This document shows, piece after piece, positions 35,050 to 49,246 of a stretch of DNA of 64,000 nucleotides (positions are counted from its first letter, which is position 1; each line of letters starts with the position of its first letter). The translations under genes and the position numbers were made by a program. Below the pieces are notes generated by a model that saw nothing but the letters and a program-made list of their open reading frames with translations, was not told the origin of the DNA and ran no database searches. This DNA comes from Cladorhizidae sp. MBARI D1340-BT2 (Eukaryota > Porifera > Demospongiae > Poecilosclerida > Cladorhizidae), in assembly GCA_028752905.1 (NCBI GenBank), contig JAQNBH010000008.1, positions 4,244,413 to 4,308,412 of the forward strand, in the 5' to 3' direction.

Positions 35050-35842
35050 GTGGTTTTCGTGAAGTGGGCGTTTTCGGTCCAAACCTATACGGCAATTGCC
35101 GGAATATTACTTCCTAACAATATAAATCTTCAGAAGAAGTCTCAGCACAACTTCTCTTTCCAGGTTCGCTTTCTTTGACGCCCAGACCTTACTATTGCTT
35201 CTCTCTCACAATAGCCTTATCTAGACCAAGTATATAATCAAACAGTCTTCTCTCTCTCTCTCTAGACCTCTGCCCTCCTTTTCTGTATAAGGTAAGTTGA
35301 TTATAATCAACAATAACAAAATGATGTACACGACCACGTCTATCAATACATCATTACTCCTATTGTTTTCTACCAAATTATATATTACACAGAGCCAAGT
35401 CAGCTCAGTTCTGAGTCTCTCTTCAGTTCATTGAGGAGTTAGTTTGTTGAGGGGCTTTCCTTCTTTCTTCCAGCTTGTTGATTACTCCTTCTCCTCCTCT
35501 CTCGAAGTCTCTTGTTCTTTTATAGGCAGCTGGTTTATCTTGTGTTGTGCCTAGGATCATTCTCCTCAGAGACTGATCTGACCAATCAGGAGTTCCTTTT
35601 TCCAACCAATCAGGGGTCTCTGCTGTCCAAGTGGGATGATCCATAGTTGCGGTTTTGGTTCTGAGTTGGTGGGTGTCTACTGCCACTTGTGGGTGTGTAG
35701 TGTCAACCTCCCTCTGACGGTGTTTCCCCTCTAACAGCTTCCGCTGTCAGGGCTTTCTCTGACACTACCACACTTCCCAATATAGAGAGTGCTACCACAC
35801 TTCCCAATATACATAGTCATCTCTAGACACACATGTAGCACT
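35048..35842. repeat. 795-bp cassette (unit 8)
   Basis: Identical by eye to unit 1. Predicted + intron 35292-35392, - ORF from ATG 35423-35644, - TATA 35517-35524, CCAAT pair 35582-35613. Confidence 0.93.
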
Positions 35843-35972
35843 AGACCTAGTCATCTCTAGACTCACCAGAAGCATCATCGTTGTGGCCAAGTCCACCAGT
35901 GTGGATGTCTACACTGCTAAGCAACAGCTAGTCCACCAGTGTGGATGTCTACACTGCTAAGCAACAGCTAGT

Positions 35973-36247
35973 CACACCAACCATGTTTAGTATCCCTCAC
36001 ACCAACCATGTTTAGTATCCCACACACCAACCATGTTTAGTATCCCTCACACCAACCATGTTTAGTATCCCACACACCAACCATGTTTAGTATCCCTCAC
36101 ACCAACCATGTTTAGTATCCCTCACACCAACCATGTTTAGTATCCCACACACCAACCATGTTTAGTATCCCACACACCAACCATGTTTAGTATCCCTCAC
36201 ACCAACCATGTTTAGTATCCCTCACACCAACCATGTTTAGTATCCCA
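35973..36247 (+). repeat. 25-bp minisatellite, 11 copies (unit 9)
   Basis: Same barcode as unit 8. Confidence 0.97.
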
Positions 36248-36249
36248 CG

Positions 36250-39200
36250 CATTAGTGCCTGCACTGTGTGCATTATACACTACATATGAAGCCTCTCATT
36301 AGTGCCTGCACTGTGTGCATTATACACTACATATGATGCCTCTCATTAGTGCCTGCACTGTGTGCATTATACACTACATATGATGCCTCTCATTAGTGGC
36401 TGCACTGTGTGCATTATACACTACATATGATGCCTCTCATTAGTGCCTGCACTGTGTGCATTATACACTACATATGATGCCTCTCATTAGTGCCTGCACT
36501 GTGTGCATTATACACTACATATGATGCCCCTCATTAGTTCCTGCACTGTGTGCATTATACACTACATATGATGCCTCTCATTAGTGCCTGCACTGTGTGT
36601 ATTATACACTACATATGAAGCCTCTCATTAGTGCCTGCACTGTGTGCATTATACACTACATATGAATACTCTCATTAGTGCCTGCACTGTGTGCATTATA
36701 CACTACATATGATGCCTCTCATTAGTGCCTGCACTGTGTGCATTATACACTACATATGATGCCTCTCATTAGTGCCTGCACTGTGTGCATTATACACTAC
36801 ATATGATGCCTCTCATTAGTGCCTGCACTGTGTGTATTATACACTACATATGATGCCTCTCATTAGTGCCTGCACTGTGTGCATTATACACTACATATGA
36901 TGCCTCTCATTAGTGGCTGCACTGTGTGCATTATACACTACATATGATGCCTCTCATTAGTGCCTGCACTGTGTGCATTATACACTACATATGATGCCTC
37001 TCATTAGTGCCTGCACTGTGTGCATTATACACTACATATGATGCCTCTCATTAGTGCCTGCACTGTGTGCATTATACACTACATATGATGCCTCTCATTA
37101 GTGGCTGCACTGTGTGCATTATACACTACATATGATGCCTCTCATTAGTGCCTGCACTGTGTGCATTATACACTACATATGATGCCTCTCATTAGTGCCT
37201 GCACTGTGTGTATTATACACTACATATGATGCCTCTCATTAGTGCCTGCACTGTGTGCATTATACACTACATATGATGCCTCTCATTAGTGCCTGCACTG
37301 TGTGCATTATACACTACATATGATGCCTCTCATTAGTGCCTGCACTGTGTGCATTATACACTACATATGATGCCTCTCATTAGTGCCTGCACTGTGTGCA
37401 TTATACACTACATATGATGCCTCTCATTAGTGCCTGCACTGTGTGCATTATACACTACATATGAATACTCTCATTAGTGCCTGCACTGTGTGCGTTATAC
37501 ACTACATATGATGCCTCTCATTAGTGGCTGCACTGTGTGCATTATACACTACATATGATGCCTCTCATTAGTGCCTGCATTGTGTGCATTATACACTACA
37601 TATGATGCCTCTCATTAGTGGCTGCACTGTGTGCATTATACACTACATATGATGCCTCTCATTAGTGCCTGCACTGTGTGCATTATACACTACATATGAT
37701 GCCTCTCATTAGTGCCTGCACTGTGTGCATTATACACTACATATGATGCCTCTCATTAGTGCCTGCACTGTGTGCATTATACACTACATATGATGCCTCT
37801 CATTAGTGCCTGCACTGTGTGCATTATACACTACATATGATGCCTCTCATTAGTGCCTGCACTGTGTGCATTATACACTACATATGATGCCTCTCATTAG
37901 TGCCTGCACTGTGTGCATTATACACTACATATGATGCCTCTCATTAGTGCCTGCACTGTGTGCATTATACACTACATATGATGCCTCTCATTAGTGCCTG
38001 CACTGTGTGCATTATACACTACATATGATGCCTCTCATTAGTGCCTGCACTGTGTGCATTATACACTACATATGATGCCTCTCATTAGTGCCTGCACTGT
38101 GTGTATTATACACTACATATGATGCCTCTCATTAGTGCCTGCACTGTGTGCATTATACACTACATATGATGCCTCTCATTAGTGCCTGCACTGTGTGCAT
38201 TATACACTACATATGATGCCTCTCATTAGTGCCTGCACTGTGTGCATTATACACTACATATGATGCCTCTCATTAGTGCCTGCACTGTGTGCATTATACA
38301 CTACATATGATGCCTCTCATTAGTGCCTGCACTGTGTGCATTATACACTACATATGATGCCTCTCATTAGTGCCTGCACTGTGTGTATTATACACTACAT
38401 ATGATGCCTCTCATTAGTGCCTGCACTGTGTGTATTATACACTACATATGATGCCTCTCATTAGTGGCTGCACTGTGTGCATTATACACTACATATGATG
38501 CCTCTCATTAGTGGCTGCACTGTGTGCATTATACACTACATATGATGCCTCTCATTAGTGCCTGCACTGTGTGCATTATACACTACATATGATGCCTCTC
38601 ATTAGTGGCTGCACTGTGTGCATTATACACTACATATGATGCCTCTCATTAGTGCCTGCACTGTGTGCATTATACACTACATATGATGCCTCTCATTAGT
38701 GCCTGCACTGTGTGCATTATACACTACATATGATGCCTCTCATTAGTGCCTGCACTGTGTGCATTATACACTACATATGATGCCTCTCATTAGTGCCTGC
38801 ACTGTGTGCATTATACACTACATATGATGCCTCTCATTAGTGCCTGCACTGTGTGCATTATACACTACATATGATGCCTCTCATTAGTGCCTGCATTGTG
38901 TGCATTATACACTACATATGATGCCTCTCATTAGTGGCTGCACTGTGTGCATTATACACTACATATGATGCCTCTCATTAGTGGCTGCACTGTGTGCATT
39001 ATACACTACATAGGATGCCTCTCATTAGTGCCTGCACTGTGTGCATTATACACTACATATGATGCCTCTCATTAGTGCCTGCACTGTGTGCATTATACAC
39101 TACATATGAATACTCTCATTAGTGCCTGCACTGTGTGCATTATACACTACATATGATGCCTCTCATTAGTGCCTGCACTGTGTGCATTATACACTACATA

Positions 39201-40798
39201 TGATGCCTCTCATTAGTGCCTGCACTGTGTGCATTATACACTACATATGAATACTCTCATTAGTGACTGCACTGTGTGCATTATACACTACATATGATGC
39301 CTCTCATTAGTGCCTGCACTGTGTGCATTATACACTACATATGATGCCTCTCATTAGTGCCTGCACTGTGTGCATTATACACTACATATGATGCCTCTCA
39401 TTAGTGCCTGCACTGTGTGTATTATACACTACATATGATGCCTCTCATTAGTGCCTGCACTGTGTGCATTATACACTACATATGATGCCTCTCATTAGTG
39501 CCTGCACTGTGTGCATTATACACTACATATGATGCCTCTCATTAGTGCCTGCACTGTGTGCATTATACACTACATATGATGCCTCTCATTAGTGCCTGCA
39601 CTGTGTGCATTATACACTACATATGATGCCTCTCATTAGTGCCTGCACTGTGTGCATTATACACTACATATGAATACTCTCATTAGTGCCTGCACTGTGT
39701 GCGTTATACACTACATATGATGCCTCTCATTAGTGGCTGCACTGTGTGCATTATACACTACATATGATGCCTCTCATTAGTGCCTGCACTGTGTGTATTA
39801 TACACTACATATGATGCCTCTCATTAGTGCCTGCACTGTGTGCATTATACACTACATATGATGCCTCTCATTAGTGCCTGCACTGTGTGCATTATACACT
39901 ACATATGATGCCTCTCATTAGTGCCTGCACTGTGTGCATTATACACTACATATGATGCCTCTCATTAGTGCCTGCACTGTGTGTATTATACACTACATAT
40001 GATGCCTCTCATTAGTGCCTGCACTGTGTGTATTATACACTACAGATGATGCCTCTCATTAGTGCCTGCACTGTGTGTATTATACACTACATATGATGCC
40101 TCTCATTAGTACCTGCACTGTGTGCATTATACACTACATATGATGCCCCTCATTAGTGCCTGCACTGTGTGTATTATACACTACATATGATGCCTCTCAT
40201 TAGTGACTGCACTGTGTGCATTATACACCACATATGATGCCTCTCATTAGTGCCTGCACTGTGTGTATTATACACTACATATGATGCCTCTCATTAGTGG
40301 CTGCACTGTGTGCATTATACACTACATATGATGCCTCTCATTAGTGCCTGCACTGTGTGCATTATACACTACATATGATGCCTCTCATTAGTGCCTGCAC
40401 TGTGTGTATTATACACTACATATGATGCCTCTCATTAGTGCCTGCACTGTGTGTATTATACACTACATATGATGCCTCTCATTAGTGGCTGCACTGTGTG
40501 CATTATACACTACATATGATGCCTCTCATTAGTGCCTGCACTGTGTGCATTATACACTACATATGATGCCTCTCATTAGTGCCTGCACTGTGTGTATTAT
40601 ACACTACATATGATGCCTCTCATTAGTGCCTGCACTGTGTGCATTATACACTACATATGATGCCTCTCATTAGTGCCTGCACTGTGTGCATTATACACTA
40701 CATATGATGCCTCTCATTAGTGCCTGCACTGTGTGCATTATACACTACATATGATGCCCCTCATTAGTGCCTGCACTGTGTGCATTATACACTACATA
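36250..40798 (+). repeat. 47-bp minisatellite, 97 copies (unit 9)
   Basis: Same 4,549-bp length as unit 8, with the TGCGTT, CATAGGATG and CAGATGATG markers at the same offsets (for example CAGATG near 40044). Confidence 0.97.
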
Positions 40799-40908
40799 AA
40801 TTATTTATATTAATTTAATAATTTTTATCCATTGCTACTAGTCACATAGGTAGGCTAGTTGTCCTTCAGTGTACTTCTATTCATGTCTCACCATAATATG
40901 ATACTGTG

Positions 40909-40979
<71 letters not shown>
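40799..40979 (+). repeat. Linker and pure 67-bp A-tract (unit 9)
   Basis: Tract 40913-40979 is uninterrupted and 7 bp longer than the twin's. Confidence 0.85.
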
Positions 40980-40981
<2 letters not shown>

Positions 40982-41774
40982 GTGGTTTTCGTGAAGTGGG
41001 CGTTTTCGGTCCAAACCTATACGGCAATTGCCGGAATATTACTTCCTAACAATATAAATCTTCAGAAGAAGTCTCAGCACAACTTCTCTTTCCAGGTTCG
41101 CTTTCTTTGACGCCCAGACCTTACTATTGCTTCTCTCTCACAATAGCCTTATCTAGACCAAGTATATAATCAAACAGTCTTCTCTCTCTCTCTCTAGACC
41201 TCTGCCCTCCTTTTCTGTATAAGGTAAGTTGATTATAATCAACAATAACAAAATGATGTACACGACCACGTCTATCAATACATCATTACTCCTATTGTTT
41301 TCTACCAAATTATATATTACACAGAGCCAAGTCAGCTCAGTTCTGAGTCTCTCTTCAGTTCATTGAGGAGTTAGTTTGTTGAGGGGCTTTCCTTCTTTCT
41401 TCCAGCTTGTTGATTACTCCTTCTCCTCCTCTCTCGAAGTCTCTTGTTCTTTTATAGGCAGCTGGTTTATCTTGTGTTGTGCCTAGGATCATTCTCCTCA
41501 GAGACTGATCTGACCAATCAGGAGTTCCTTTTTCCAACCAATCAGGGGTCTCTGCTGTCCAAGTGGGATGATCCATAGTTGCGGTTTTGGTTCTGAGTTG
41601 GTGGGTGTCTACTGCCACTTGTGGGTGTGTAGTGTCAACCTCCCTCTGACGGTGTTTCCCCTCTAACAGCTTCCGCTGTCAGGGCTTTCTCTGACACTAC
41701 CACACTTCCCAATATAGAGAGTGCTACCACACTTCCCAATATACATAGTCATCTCTAGACACACATGTAGCACT
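40980..41774. repeat. 795-bp cassette (unit 9)
   Basis: Identical by eye to unit 1. Predicted + intron 41224-41324, - ORF from ATG 41355-41576, - TATA 41449-41456, CCAAT pair 41514-41545. Confidence 0.93.
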
Positions 41775-41904
41775 AGACCTAGTCATCTCTAGACTCACCA
41801 GAAGCATCATCGTTGTGGCCAAGTCCACCAGTGTGGATGTCTACACTGCTAAGCAACAGCTAGTCCACCAGTGTGGATGTCTACACTGCTAAGCAACAGC
41901 TAGT

Positions 41905-42829
41905 CACACCAACCATGTTTAGTATCCCTCACACCAACCATGTTTAGTATCCCTCACACCAACCATGTTTAGTATCCCTCACACCAACCATGTTTAGTAT
42001 CCCTCACACCAACCATGTTTAGTATCCCACACACCAACCATGTTTAGTATCCCTCACACCAACCATGTTTAGTATCCCTCACACCAACCATGTTTAGTAT
42101 CCCTCACACCAACCATGTTTAGTATCCCACACACCAACCATGTTTAGTATCCCTCACACCAACCATGTTTAGTATCCCACACACCAACCATGTTTAGTAT
42201 CCCACACACCAACCATGTTTAGTATCCCTCACACCAACCATGTTTAGTATCCCTCACACCAACCATGTTTAGTATCCCACACACCAACCATGTTTAGTAT
42301 CCCTCACACCAACCATGTTTAGTATCCCTCACACCAACCATGTTTAGTATCCCACACACCAACCATGTTTAGTATCCCTCACACCAACCATGTTTAGTAT
42401 CCCTCACACCAACCATGTTTAGTATCCCACACACCAACCATGTTTAGTATCCCTCACACCAACCATGTTTAGTATCCCTCACACCAACCATGTTTAGTAT
42501 CCCACACACCAACCATGTTTAGTATCCCTCACACCAACCATGTTTAGTATCCCACACACCAACCATGTTTAGTATCCCTCACACCAACCATGTTTAGTAT
42601 CCCTCACACCAACCATGTTTAGTATCCCTCACACCAACCATGTTTAGTATCCCACACACCAACCATGTTTAGTATCCCACACACCAACCATGTTTAGTAT
42701 CCCACACACCAACCATGTTTAGTATCCCACACACCAACCATGTTTAGTATCCCACACACCAACCATGTTTAGTATCCCTCACACCAACCATGTTTAGTAT
42801 CCCTCACACCAACCATGTTTAGTATCCCA
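41905..42829 (+). repeat. 25-bp minisatellite, expanded to 37 copies (unit 10)
   Basis: 925 bp, more than twice the copy number of most units. Repeating TTA-type barcode blocks in the middle suggest expansion by duplication of 2-3-monomer groups. Confidence 0.97.
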
Positions 42830-42831
42830 CG

Positions 42832-45800
42832 CATTAGTGCCTGCACTGTGTGCATTATACACTACATATGAAGCCTCTCATTAGTGCCTGCACTGTGTGC
42901 ATTATACACTACATATGAATACTCTCATTAGTGCCTGCACTGTGTGCATTATACACTACATATGATGCCTCTCATTAGTGCCTGCACTGTGTGCATTATA
43001 CACTACATATGATGCCTCTCATTAGTGCCTGCACTGTGTGCATTATACACTACATATGATGCCTCTCATTAGTGCCTGCACTGTGTGCATTATACACTAC
43101 ATATGATGCCTCTCATTAGTGCCTGCACTGTGTGCATTATACACTACATATGATGCCTCTCATTAGTGCCTGCACTGTGTGCATTATACACTACATATGA
43201 TGCCTCTCATTAGTGCCTGCACTGTGTGTATTATACACTACATATGATGCCTCTCATTAGTGCCTGCACTGTGTGCATTATACACTACATATGATGCCTC
43301 TCATTAGTGCCTGCACTGTGTGTATTATACACTACATATGATGCCTCTCATTAGTGCCTGCACTGTGTGCATTATACACTACATATGATGCCTCTCATTA
43401 GTGGCTGCACTGTGTGTATTATACACTACATATGATGCCTCTCATTAGTGCCTGCACTGTGTGTATTATACACTACATATGATGCCTCTCATTAGTGCCT
43501 GCACTGTGTGCATTATACACTACATATGATGCCACTCATTAGTGCCTGCACTGTGTGCATTATACACTACATATGATGCCTCTCATTAGTGCCTGCACTG
43601 TGTGCATTATACACTACATATGATGCCTCTCATTAGTGCCTGCACTGTGTGCATTATACACTACATATGATGCCTCTCATTAGTGCCTGCACTGTGTGTA
43701 TTATACACTACATATGATGCCTCTCATTAGTGCCTGCACTGTGTGCATTATACACTACATATGATGCCTCTCATTAGTGGCTGCACTGTGTGCATTATAC
43801 ACTACATATGATGCCTCTCATTAGTGGCTGCACTGTGTGCATTATACACTACATATGATGCCTCTCATTAGTGCCTGCACTGTGTGTATTATACACTACA
43901 TATGATGCCTCTCATTAGTGCCTGCACTGTGTGCATTATACACTACATATGATGCCTCTCATTAGTGCCTGCACTGTGTGCATTATACACTACATATGAT
44001 GCCTCTCATTAGTGCCTGCACTGTGTGCATTATACACTACATATGATGCCTCTCATTAGTGCCTGCACTGTGTGTATTATACACTACATATGATGCCTCT
44101 CATTAGTGCCTGCACTGTGTGCATTATACACTACATATGATGCCTCTCATTAGTGCCTGCACTGTGTGCATTATACACTACATATGATGCCTCTCATTAG
44201 TGCCTTCACTGTGTGCATTATACACTACATATGATGCCTCTCATTAGTGCCTGCACTGTGTGTATTATACACTACATATGATGCCTCTCATTAGTGCCTG
44301 CACTGTGTGTATTATACACTACAGATGATGCCTCTCATTAGTGCCTGCACTGTGTGTATTATACACTACATATGATGCCTCTCATTAGTACCTGCACTGT
44401 GTGCATTATACACTACATATGATGCCCCTCATTAGTGCCTGCACTGTGTGTATTATACACTACATATGATGCCTCTCATTAGTGACTGCACTGTGTGCAT
44501 TATACACCACATATGATGCCTCTCATTAGTGCCTGCACTGTGTGTATTATACACTACATATGATGCCTCTCATTAGTGGCTGCACTGTGTGCATTATACA
44601 CTACATATGATGCCTCTCATTAGTGCCTGCACTGTGTGCATTATACACTACATATGATGCCTCTCATTAGTGCCTGCACTGTGTGTATTATACACTACAT
44701 ATGATGCCTCTCATTAGTGCCTGCACTGTGTGCATTATACACTACATATGATGCCTCTCATTAGTGCCTGCACTGTGTGCATTATACACTACATATGATG
44801 CCTCTCATTAGTGCCTGCACTGTGTGCATTATACACTACATATGATGCCTCTCATTAGTGCCTGCACTGTGTGCATTATACACTACATATGATGCCTCTC
44901 ATTAGTGCCTGCACTGTGTGCATTATACACTACATATGATGCCTCTCATTAGTGGCTGCACTGTGTGCATTATACACTACATATGATGCCTCTCATTAGT
45001 GCCTGCACTGTGTGTATTATACACTACATATGATGCCTCTCATTAGTGGCTGCACTGTGTGCATTATACACTACATATGATGCCTCTCATTAGTGCCTGC
45101 ACTGTGTGCATTATACACTACATATGATGCCTCTCATTAGTGCCTGCACTGTGTGTATTATACACTACATATGATGCCTCTCATTAGTGCCTGCACTGTG
45201 TGCATTATACACTACATATGATGCCTCTCATTAGTGCCTGCACACTACATATGATGCCTCTCATTAGTGCCTGCACTGTGTGCATTATACACTACATATG
45301 ATGCCTCTCATTAGTGGCTGCACTGTGTGCATTATACACTACATATGATGCCTCTCATTAGTGCCTGCACTGTGTGCATTATACACTACATATGATGCCT
45401 CTCATTAGTGCCTGCACTGTGTGCATTATACATTACATATGATGCCTCTCATTAGTGCCTGCACTGTGTGCATTATACACTACATATGATGCCTCTCATT
45501 AGTGCCTGCACTGTGTGCATTATACACTACATATGATGCCTCTCATTAGTGCCTGCACTGTGTGCATTATACACTACATATGATGCCTCTCATTAGTGGC
45601 TGCACTGTGTGCATTATACACTACATATGATGCCTCTCATTAGTGCCTGCACTGTGTGCATTATACACTACATATGATGCCTCTCATTAGTGGCTGCACT
45701 GTGTGCATTATACACTACATATGATGCCTCTCATTAGTGGCTGCACTGTGTGCATTATACACTACATATGATGCCTCTCATTAGTGCCTGCACTGTGTGC

Positions 45801-46472
45801 ATTATACACTACATATGATGCCTCTCATTAGTGCCTGCACTGTGTGCATTATACACTACATATGATGCCTCTCATTAGTGCCTGCACTGTGTGCATTATA
45901 CACTACATATGATGCCTCTCATTAGTGCCTGCACTGTGTGCATTATACACTACATATGATGCCTCTCATTAGTGGCTGCACTGTGTGCATTATACACTAC
46001 ATATGATGCCTCTCATTAGTGCCTGCACTGTGTGCATTATACACTACATATGATGCCCCTCATTAGTGCCTGCACTGTGTGCATTATACACTACATATGA
46101 TGCCTCTCATTAGTGCCTGCACTGTGTGCATTATACACTACATATGATGCCTCTCATTAGTGCCTGCACTGTGTGTATTATACACTACATATGATGCCTC
46201 TCATTAGTGCCTGCACTGTGTGCATTATACACTACATATGATGCCCCTCATTAGTGCCTGCACTGTGTGCATTATACACTACATATGATGCCTCTCATTA
46301 GTGCCTGCACTGTGTGCATTATACACTACATATGATGCCTCTCATTAGTGCCTGCACTGTGTGTATTATACACTACATATGATGCCTCTCATTAGTGCCT
46401 GCACTGTGTGCATTATACACTACATATGATGCCCCTCATTAGGCCTGCACTGTGTGCATTATACACTACATA
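42832..46472 (+). repeat. 47-bp minisatellite, 78 copies with two deletions (unit 10)
   Basis: 77 monomer equivalents plus partial. A 14-bp deletion at about 45243 joins CTGCAC directly to ACTACAT with a 2-nt microhomology, and 1 bp (T7) is missing at about 46442 in the last copy. Adding back these 15 bp restores exactly 77 x 47 + 37. CAGATGATG near 44325 and the C9A/T32C marker near 44477 place its middle part with units 8 and 9. Confidence 0.95.
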
Positions 46473-46634
46473 AATTATTTATATTAATTTAATAATTTTT
46501 ATCCATTGCTACTAGTCACATAGGTAGGCTAGTTGTCCTTCAGTGTACTTCTATTCATGTCTCACCATAATATGATACTGTGAAGTAAAAAAAAAATTTT
46601 TTTTAAAAAATAAATAAAAAAAATTTTTAAAAAA
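46473..46634 (+). repeat. Linker and A/T-mixed 48-bp tract (unit 10)
   Basis: Tract 46587-46634 contains runs of eight and five T within the A, so it could fold back on itself. No other unit has T runs here; true variation or a homopolymer consensus error are both possible. Confidence 0.8.
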
Positions 46635-47429
46635 GTGTGGTTTTCGTGAAGTGGGCGTTTTCGGTCCAAACCTATACGGCAATTGCCGGAATATTACTTC
46701 CTAACAATATAAATCTTCAGAAGAAGTCTCAGCACAACTTCTCTTTCCAGGTTCGCTTTCTTTGACGCCCAGACCTTACTATTGCTTCTCTCTCACAATA
46801 GCCTTATCTAGACCAAGTATATAATCAAACAGTCTTCTCTCTCTCTCTCTAGACCTCTGCCCTCCTTTTCTGTATAAGGTAAGTTGATTATAATCAACAA
46901 TAACAAAATGATGTACACGACCACGTCTATCAATACATCATTACTCCTATTGTTTTCTACCAAATTATATATTACACAGAGCCAAGTCAGCTCAGTTCTG
47001 AGTCTCTCTTCAGTTCATTGAGGAGTTAGTTTGTTGAGGGGCTTTCCTTCTTTCTTCCAGCTTGTTGATTACTCCTTCTCCTCCTCTCTCGAAGTCTCTT
47101 GTTCTTTTATAGGCAGCTGGTTTATCTTGTGTTGTGCCTAGGATCATTCTCCTCAGAGACTGATCTGACCAATCAGGAGTTCCTTTTTCCAACCAATCAG
47201 GGGTCTCTGCTGTCCAAGTGGGATGATCCATAGTTGCGGTTTTGGTTCTGAGTTGGTGGGTGTCTACTGCCACTTGTGGGTGTGTAGTGTCAACCTCCCT
47301 CTGACGGTGTTTCCCCTCTAACAGCTTCCGCTGTCAGGGCTTTCTCTGACACTACCACACTTCCCAATATAGAGAGTGCTACCACACTTCCCAATATACA
47401 TAGTCATCTCTAGACACACATGTAGCACT
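46635..47429. repeat. 795-bp cassette (unit 10)
   Basis: Identical by eye to unit 1. Predicted + intron 46879-46979, - ORF from ATG 47010-47231, - TATA 47104-47111, CCAAT pair 47169-47200. Confidence 0.93.
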
Positions 47430-47559
47430 AGACCTAGTCATCTCTAGACTCACCAGAAGCATCATCGTTGTGGCCAAGTCCACCAGTGTGGATGTCTACA
47501 CTGCTAAGCAACAGCTAGTCCACCAGTGTGGATGTCTACACTGCTAAGCAACAGCTAGT

Positions 47560-47834
47560 CACACCAACCATGTTTAGTATCCCTCACACCAACCATGTTT
47601 AGTATCCCACACACCAACCATGTTTAGTATCCCTCACACCAACCATGTTTAGTATCCCTCACACCAACCATGTTTAGTATCCCACACACCAACCATGTTT
47701 AGTATCCCTCACACCAACCATGTTTAGTATCCCACACACCAACCATGTTTAGTATCCCTCACACCAACCATGTTTAGTATCCCTCACACCAACCATGTTT
47801 AGTATCCCTCACACCAACCATGTTTAGTATCCCA
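47560..47834 (+). repeat. 25-bp minisatellite, 11 copies (unit 11)
   Basis: Barcode TATTATATTTA, different from the other 11-copy arrays I decoded (units 1, 8 and 9). Confidence 0.95.
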
Positions 47835-47836
47835 CG

Positions 47837-49095
47837 CATTAGTGCCTGCACTGTGTGCATTATACACTACATATGAATACTCTCATTAGTGCCTGCACTG
47901 TGTGTATTATACACTACATATGATGCCTCTCATTAGTGGCTGCACTGTGTGCATTATACACTACATATGATGCCTCTCATTAGTACCTGCACTGTGTGCA
48001 TTATACACTACATATGATGCCTCTCATTAGTGCCTGCACTGTGTGCATTATACACTACATATGATGCCTCTCATTAGTGCCTGCACTGTGTGTATTATAC
48101 ACTACATATGATGCCTCTCATTAGTGCCTGCACTGTGTGCATTATACACTACATATGATGCCTCTCATTAGTGCCTGCACTGTGTGCATTATACACTACA
48201 TATGATGCCTCTCATTAGTGCCTGCACTGTGTGCATTATACACTACATATGATGCCTCTCATTAGTGCCTGCACTGTGTGCATTATACACTACATATGAT
48301 GCCTCTCATTAGTGCCTGCACTGTGTGCATTATACACTACATATGATGCCTCTCATTAGTGGCTGCACTGTGTGCATTATACACTACATATGATGCCTCT
48401 CATTAGTGCCTGCACTGTGTGCATTATACACTACATATGATGCCTCTCATTAGTGGCTGCACTGTGTGCATTATACACTACATATGATGCCTCTCATTAG
48501 TGCCTGCACTGTGTGCATTATACACTACATATGATGCCTCTCATTAGTGCCTGCACTGTGTGTATTATACACTACATATGATGCCTCTCATTAGTGCCTG
48601 CACTGTGTGCATTATACACTACATATGATGCCTCTCATTAGTGCCTGCACTGTGTGTATTATACACTACATATGATGCCTCTCATTAGTGCCTGCACTGT
48701 GTGTATTATACACTACATATGATGCCTCTCATTAGTGCCTGCACTGTGTGCATTATACACTACATATGATGCCTCTCATTAGTGGCTGCACTGTGTGCAT
48801 TATACACTACATATGATGCCTCTCATTAGTGCCTGCACTGTGTGCATTATACACTACATATGATGCCTCTCATTAGTGCCTGCACTGTGTGCATTATACA
48901 CTACATATGATGCCTCTCATTAGTGCCTGCACTGTGTGCATTATACACTACATATGATGCCTCTCATTAGTGCCTGCACTGTGTGCATTATACACTACAT
49001 ATGATGCCTCTCATTAGTGCCTGCACTGTGTGCATTATACACTACATATGATGCCCCTCATTAGTGCCTGCACTGTGTGCATTATACACTACATA
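47837..49095 (+). repeat. 47-bp minisatellite, 27 copies (unit 11)
   Basis: 26 full monomers plus partial. It starts with the GAATACTCT monomer and lacks the T41A and C9A/T32C markers, so it may have lost its left and middle parts by a large deletion. Confidence 0.97.
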
Positions 49096-49246
49096 AATTA
49101 TTTATATTAATTTAATAATTTTTATCCATTGCTACTAGTCACATAGGTAGGCTAGTTGTCCTTCAGTGTACTTCTATTCATGTCTCACCATAATATGATA
49201 CTGTGAAGTAAAAAAAAAATAAAAAAAAAATAAAATATTAAAAAAA
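49096..49246 (+). repeat. Linker and short 37-bp A-tract with T (unit 11)
   Basis: Tract 49210-49246 ends in TAAAATATT before the last A run. Confidence 0.85.

Larger units (their letters stand above)
29918..35842 (+). repeat. Macrosatellite unit 8 (5,925 bp), twin of unit 9
   Basis: Every block has the same length as in unit 9 except the A-tract (60 against 67 bp). Rare markers fall at equal offsets in both. Confidence 0.92.
35843..41774 (+). repeat. Macrosatellite unit 9 (5,932 bp), twin of unit 8
   Basis: Recent whole-unit duplicate of unit 8. The one monomer difference I noticed is T45C in the last full 47-mer. Confidence 0.92.
41775..47429 (+). repeat. Macrosatellite unit 10 (5,655 bp)
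   Basis: Has the largest 25-mer array, an unusual A-tract with T runs, and two of the few out-of-register indels in the 47-mers. Confidence 0.9.
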
